From positions 47,273 through 111,272 of the forward strand of contig NZ_DAQC01000007.1 in assembly GCF_002502735.1 (NCBI RefSeq): DNA of 64,000 nucleotides. Reading direction: 5' to 3'. How positions within the stretch are numbered: the stretch's first letter is position 1; each line of letters starts with the position of its first letter. The position numbers and the translations under genes are program-made. Of this stretch, positions 60,422-64,000 are shown piece after piece. Source of the stretch: Methanoregula sp. UBA64 (GTDB taxonomy: Archaea; Halobacteriota; Methanomicrobia; Methanomicrobiales; Methanospirillaceae). The notes under the pieces are model-generated. The model searched no databases, had not been told where the DNA came from, and saw nothing but the letters and a program-made list of their open reading frames with translations.

Positions 60422-62327
60422 TCAATCAGGGCACACGGTCTTATCCGTAGTGGATGGAAAAATTGTCCTGCCGAAAAATGCCTATAATGAATTAGGCCTC
60501 ACGGCGGGGATCGAGATCCACCAGCAGCTCGACACGAAAGAGAAGCTCTTCTGCCACTGCCCGACCACGCTCATGGATAACGCCGAGCACACGGGCGAGT
60601 TCTCCCGCTACCTCCGCGCAACCGAGAGCGAGATGGGGGAGATCGACCGGGCCGCACAGGAAGAGATGAAGCGGATCAGGAAGTTCCGGTATTACACCTA
60701 CAGGACCACCTGCCTGGTCGAGAACGATGAGGAGCCCCCGGCGCCGTTCAACGAAGAGGCGCTCGCGATCGGCCTGACCCTTGCAAAGACCTTTGGCATG
60801 ACGCCGATCCCGCAGGTCCACACGATGCGCAAACTCGTGATCGACGGCTCGAACACGAGCGGGTTCCAGCGCACGGCGCTTGTCGCCATCAACGGGGCGC
60901 TCCCGAACGGCGGGAGCATCGAGACGATCTGTATCGAGGAGGAGGCGGCGCAGAGGGTGAAAGACGAGATCTTCTCGCTCGACCGGCTCGGGATCCCGCT
61001 CGTCGAGATTACGACCTCGCCCTGCATGCACACCCCCGAAGAGGTCCAGCAGGTCGCCGAGTACATCGGCATGGTGCTGCGCTCGACCGGAAAAGTCAAG
61101 CGCGGCCTCGGGACCATCCGGCAGGACGTCAACATCTCGATCAAAAACGGCGCCCGGGTGGAGATCAAGGGCGTGCAGGAACTCGACCTCATCGCGGAAG
61201 TCGTCCGCCGGGAAGTCCAGCGGCAGCAGACTCTCCTTAGTATCCGCGAAGAACTGGTGAAGCGCAACGCCAGCGTCGGGACCGAGCAGATCGATGTCAC
61301 CGATCTCTTCAAGGGGACCGGGTCTGCGATCCTCAAAAAAGCGAAGAAGATCTCCGCGCTCGTCCTGCCCGGCTTTGCCGGGTTCGTGGGCTGCGAGCTC
61401 CAGCCCGGCCGCCGGCTCGGGAGCGAGATGTCGGACTACGCAAAGAAGTGCGGTGTGGGCGGGATCTTCCACACCGACGAGCTCCCCGCGTACGGCGTGA
61501 CCGCGGAGGAAGTTGCAGAGCTTCGCAAGGTTGTCCGTGCCGGCGAACAGGACGCCGTGATCCTGGTCTCGGGCGCAAGCGCAAAGCAGGCGGACTGCGC
61601 CTGGCACCAGGTAGCGGACCGGGCAAAGGTCGCGCTCTCGGAAAAGCCGGTGCCGGAAGAGACGAGAAAGATGCTCGAAGAGGGGAGCACCGCGTACATG
61701 CGGCCCCTGCCCGGCGCAGAACGGATGTACCCCGAGACCGATGTGCTCCCGGTGCGGATCGACGAGGCACGCTGGAACGCGGTCACCGTCCCCGAACTGC
61801 TGACCGTTACGGCGGAGCGGTATGCAAAGGACCTCGGCCTTGACCCGGCGGTGGCAAAGCAGATGGCGTTCTCCGAGGAGCGCCCCCTGTTCGAGCAGGC
61901 CGTGGCAAAGGGCATCAAGCCCACGCTCGCGTCCCGCACCCTCCTTGCAACCTTAAAGGAGCTGCGGCGCGACGGCGTCGAGGCCGGCAAAATCCCCGAC
62001 GATGCGATCATTGCCGTGCTCGAAGCAGTCGAGAAGGGCAGCGCTGCAAAGGAAGCGGTTCCCGAACTCCTCACTGCGATTGCAAAGGGCAGCACGGTAA
62101 AGGACGCTATGGCAACACTCGCCCCGACCGTCTCCCGCGACGAGCTCGAAGCGGTAATCAAGAAGATCGTCACCGACCGGGCGGAGTTCGTCACCCAGAA
62201 GCAGAAAGGCGCACTCGGGCCGCTCATGGGCGTTGTCATGCAGGAGGTCCGGGGCTCGGTGGACGGGAAGGTTGTGAGCGAGTTGCTGAGGAAGGAGATT
62301 GAGATAGTGCTTGCGGGGAAGAAGTGA
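60411..62327 (+). CDS. gatE: Glu-tRNA(Gln) amidotransferase subunit E
   Basis: The protein has 638 residues. GIEIHQQLDTKEKLFCHCPT (about 34-53) starts the GatB/GatE kinase core; an inserted AspRS-like domain and a C-terminal tail with KQKGALGPLMGVVMQEVRG follow. With GatD it turns Glu-tRNA(Gln) into Gln-tRNA(Gln) using glutamine and ATP; the tRNA-Gln at 44201 is its substrate. Its start overlaps the gatD end by 11 bases. A head of about 33 residues before GIEIHQQ is longer than usual; a GTG at 60450 would shorten it. Confidence 0.95.
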   Translation: MDCNQSGHTVLSVVDGKIVLPKNAYNELGLTAGIEIHQQLDTKEKLFCHCPTTLMDNAEHTGEFSRYLRATESEMGEIDRAAQEEMKRIRKFRYYTYRTTCLVENDEEPPAPFNEEALAIGLTLAKTFGMTPIPQVHTMRKLVIDGSNTSGFQRTALVAINGALPNGGSIETICIEEEAAQRVKDEIFSLDRLGIPLVEITTSPCMHTPEEVQQVAEYIGMVLRSTGKVKRGLGTIRQDVNISIKNGARVEIKGVQELDLIAEVVRREVQRQQTLLSIREELVKRNASVGTEQIDVTDLFKGTGSAILKKAKKISALVLPGFAGFVGCELQPGRRLGSEMSDYAKKCGVGGIFHTDELPAYGVTAEEVAELRKVVRAGEQDAVILVSGASAKQADCAWHQVADRAKVALSEKPVPEETRKMLEEGSTAYMRPLPGAERMYPETDVLPVRIDEARWNAVTVPELLTVTAERYAKDLGLDPAVAKQMAFSEERPLFEQAVAKGIKPTLASRTLLATLKELRRDGVEAGKIPDDAIIAVLEAVEKGSAAKEAVPELLTAIAKGSTVKDAMATLAPTVSRDELEAVIKKIVTDRAEFVTQKQKGALGPLMGVVMQEVRGSVDGKVVSELLRKEIEIVLAGKK

Positions 62328-62376
62328 GTATACCTCTCCCTTTTCTCTTTTTTGATTATCCGAATTAACGATGGCT

Positions 62377-62411
62377 CCCCGCCTCAGGGCCCCTCACGGG
62401 GCACGGCGGGG
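62377..62411 (+). terminator. Two-tier GC-rich hairpin after gatE
   Basis: CCCCGCC (62377-62383) pairs with GGCGGGG (62405-62411), and inside it GCCCC (62389-62393) with GGGGC (62398-62402) around TCAC. It lies 50 nt after the gatE stop and just before the end of the convergent AT-rich gene, so it may block both transcripts. Confidence 0.5.
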
Positions 62412-62455
62412 CAGGGAGAGTAATTAGGCTCCCTAAATTAGATAATTTGTCTGCG

Positions 62456-63610
62456 CTATTCTTTCTGATATATATCCACATCAGACGGCTCTATATAACT
62501 TATAGAATCTGTCATAATTTTTCTAACAATATTTCCTTTGTGGAGGGTCATAATATGCCCCTTTTGAGATTCTTCAATAATGAAAACTCTATTAAAAATA
62601 TATCCTGATTTAAGGAAAATATTGTTTGGCCCTTTGACAGGTCCTTTTGGGAACTCTATAGACAAAACAATAAACATCCAAGTGATAAAGATCGATTCGA
62701 TATAAACTAATGATAAAAGATTAAAATTAAGCCAATAGGACACGTAAATAATTAGGAACATCGAAATAAAAATTACAGTTTTAAGGAAAGGTTTTAACCA
62801 AATAAACGTAATTAAAACGTCTTTACGGGCATTAGATGATGAAATAACGTTTGATTTTTTCTCTATTTCGATAGAGTTCTTCATTTCGCCAAAGATCTCA
62901 TGGGCATTTTCTAATAGTTCTCTTGGGGGTTGCGTAGATTTTAAATTTTGAATTTGTTGGAAAACATTTTTTCTAATTTGCATCAAATTCCGGTTTTGAT
63001 TCTGCACATTTTGCACAGATGCCGCTTTATTAAGGAACTCCATGCAAAATTCGTCTAAAAGGTTATAGTTATGCATTAATTTAGTGTATTTGCTAAAAAT
63101 TTGAACAAATAGAAGACTCATTCCATACAATATCAAAATCAAGGCCGCTTCTACTGGTCGATGAACTATTATAATTAAATAAAATAGATATGGTAGGATT
63201 AACACAAAATTAAAAACCATCACAATAAAGAGGACAAGTTGAACATATTTGCCGCTGATATCTTCACTCTCAAAAACCATATGACCCTGTTTTTCCATAG
63301 AAGAAATTAAAAAGCAAAATGCCAAGACAAAACCGAAAAAAACTGCTATTTCCGTAAAATTTGGATGATATAACAAATAAATAATTTTGAAATAATAAAT
63401 GCATAAAAGATGTGAAGAATTCTCAAAAATATTGAAAAGATCTATGAGTACTTGTTTACTTTCCGTAAAGAAAAAAAGGACATATAATGAAATAAAATAA
63501 ATTATAAACCCGACAATAACGACGCTCAAGTACTTCGATAAAGATTTGAAAAAAATATCTTGTGGTTTAGCCTCTTTACTATCTCCACGAACATTCAATT
63601 CATGGTTCAT
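62456..63610 (-). CDS. AT-rich multi-pass membrane protein, unknown
   Basis: The protein has 384 residues with about six hydrophobic segments in two groups (about 28-175 and 270-315). A coiled-coil-like polar region between them (about 185-265) includes NVQNQNRNLMQIRKNVFQ and KNSIEIEKKS. No family is recognised. The DNA is far richer in A and T than the genes around it and uses AAT, ATA, TTT and AAA codons freely, while nearby genes avoid them. It stands next to GC-rich palindromes and a tandem repeat. It is probably a recent arrival from another genome. Confidence 0.75.
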   Translation of the reverse strand: MNHELNVRGDSKEAKPQDIFFKSLSKYLSVVIVGFIIYFISLYVLFFFTESKQVLIDLFNIFENSSHLLCIYYFKIIYLLYHPNFTEIAVFFGFVLAFCFLISSMEKQGHMVFESEDISGKYVQLVLFIVMVFNFVLILPYLFYLIIIVHRPVEAALILILYGMSLLFVQIFSKYTKLMHNYNLLDEFCMEFLNKAASVQNVQNQNRNLMQIRKNVFQQIQNLKSTQPPRELLENAHEIFGEMKNSIEIEKKSNVISSSNARKDVLITFIWLKPFLKTVIFISMFLIIYVSYWLNFNLLSLVYIESIFITWMFIVLSIEFPKGPVKGPNNIFLKSGYIFNRVFIIEESQKGHIMTLHKGNIVRKIMTDSISYIEPSDVDIYQKE

Positions 63611-64000
63611 TATATGGACTTTATTAATTCAGATATTAATCTTATTGATGTGTTCATACTCTTGATGGTTTGCAGAGTTTCCTAAAACAACGCAGATCTG
63701 TAACAGAGGGAAAATTAAATCCCCATTTGTTCCGCCGCGGGGGCGCCCCGTCGGGGGCGGCGGCGTTCATCGCTCGTGGGGGTGTGGGGGCTGTCAGCCC
63801 CCGCCTTAATGTGCCGTTATCGTATTCTGCCTAATTTGGATTTTCCAGATTTTTCCGAAATTTTCCAAAAATGACTACATCCACAACTGAGCTTTCCAAA
63901 AAAACCTCAGGTCCGCAGCTGAGGATTCCGGAAAAACCGCGGATCGGTTGCTGAGCTTTTCAAAAAAACCTCAGGCCCGTTGCTGAGGATTCCGGAAAAA
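63611..64000. other. Right-edge intergenic region with palindromes and tandem repeat
   Basis: No gene is seen. GC-rich palindromes at 63732-63802 sit in otherwise AT-rich DNA. These include CCGCCG/CGGCGG arms (63732-63737 and 63758-63763), GGGGCGCCCC (63740-63749), and GGGGGCTG/CAGCCCCC arms (63786-63793 and 63795-63802). TTTTCC/GGAAAA-type words follow at 63835-63875, then the 64-nt tandem repeat to the window end. Confidence 0.55.
63887..64000. repeat. 64-nt tandem repeat, at least two units, cut by window end
   Basis: CTGAGCTTTCCAAAAAAACC at 63887 comes back as CTGAGCTTTTCAAAAAAACC at 63951. In both units this is followed by CCTCAG - eight variable bases - CTGAGG and ATTCCGGAAAAA. The CCTCAG/CTGAGG arms form a 6-bp hairpin kept in both copies, while the loop differs (GTCCGCAG and GCCCGTTG). 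Unit spacing is 64 nt. The second unit stops at the window edge, so the array may go on. Confidence 0.6.

Noticed and set aside
60492..61607. 371-codon open frame on the minus strand
   Set aside because: It lies fully inside gatE, whose family match is complete; the frame is a by-product of GC-rich codon use.
63720..64000. CRISPR array at the right edge
   Set aside because: The repeat unit is mostly conserved through its whole 64 nt, with only short variable loop and linker parts, unlike the repeat-spacer pattern; only two units are visible.

Overview
The window looks like the chromosome of a methanogenic archaeon, probably of the Methanomicrobiales (Methanoregula-like). Archaeal markers are aIF-1A, EF-1 alpha, ribosomal proteins S10 and L10e, the GatD/GatE amidotransferase, a tRNA-Gln with no encoded CCA, TATA-box promoters with several near-leaderless genes, a fused hexulose-phosphate synthase/RraA, and an incomplete TCA operon built on 2-oxoglutarate:ferredoxin oxidoreductase. 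Secreted proteins with Thr-rich stalks and a DUF3821-type domain also point there. No mcr gene is present, so methanogenesis itself is inferred.

Layout. 1-3.7 kb: GNAT acetyltransferase (cut by the window edge), N-formylglutamate amidohydrolase-like protein, a three-PKD surface protein and a chagasin-like lipoprotein. 3.8-7.7 kb: a vWA / PP2C phosphatase / membrane protein kinase triad. 7.9-9.8 kb: a self-contained 25-codon gene with promoter, Shine-Dalgarno and terminator, then a two-gene ABC exporter. 10-19.4 kb: secreted and membrane proteins, a lipase-like hydrolase, dCMP deaminase, a DNA-repair pair (NreA and DinB, both ending in PCNA-binding motifs), aIF-1A, TspO and a membrane-anchored FKBP. 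19.5-23.8 kb: HPS-RraA fusion and an ACT/two-PaaK operon. 24-28.9 kb: a solo Cas1 homologue with no CRISPR array and with three of four metal-ligand positions substituted, facing a giant alpha-helical-repeat protein/acylphosphatase operon. 29-38.9 kb: guaAA, cobamide genes, EF-1 alpha/S10, nitroreductase, a DUF3821 protein, and glmM-mobB-DUF5806.

39-44.2 kb is a gene-poor, AT-rich island. It holds an excisionase-type HTH protein, a serine recombinase with a 25-bp inverted repeat at its start, and a XerA-like tyrosine recombinase with its own 20-bp inverted repeat. Degenerate TTTTCC/GGAAAA-rich sequence recurs through it, and it ends at tRNA-Gln(UUG). 44.3-63.6 kb: an RCK-less potassium channel, a 7TM-PAS histidine kinase, the fumAB-korDABC-sucCD operon, L10e with a long Lys/Ala tail, a NitT/TauT-type ABC transporter beside a divergent HTH regulator with a palindrome between them, argH-gatD-gatE, and an AT-rich membrane protein of foreign look. 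The right edge carries GC-rich palindromes and a 64-nt tandem repeat cut by the window end.

How the genes work together. The fum-kor-suc cluster supplies reductive TCA steps towards 2-oxoglutarate, and hence glutamate and glutamine. ArgH, GatDE and tRNA-Gln belong to amino-acid and Gln-tRNA synthesis. NreA and DinB form a PCNA-linked repair unit. The most unusual items are the inactivated-looking solo Cas1 with its solenoid neighbour, the micro-gene at 7.9 kb, gatD with no canonical start codon, the L10e tail, and a strongly folded intergenic region at about 31.9-32.05 kb.
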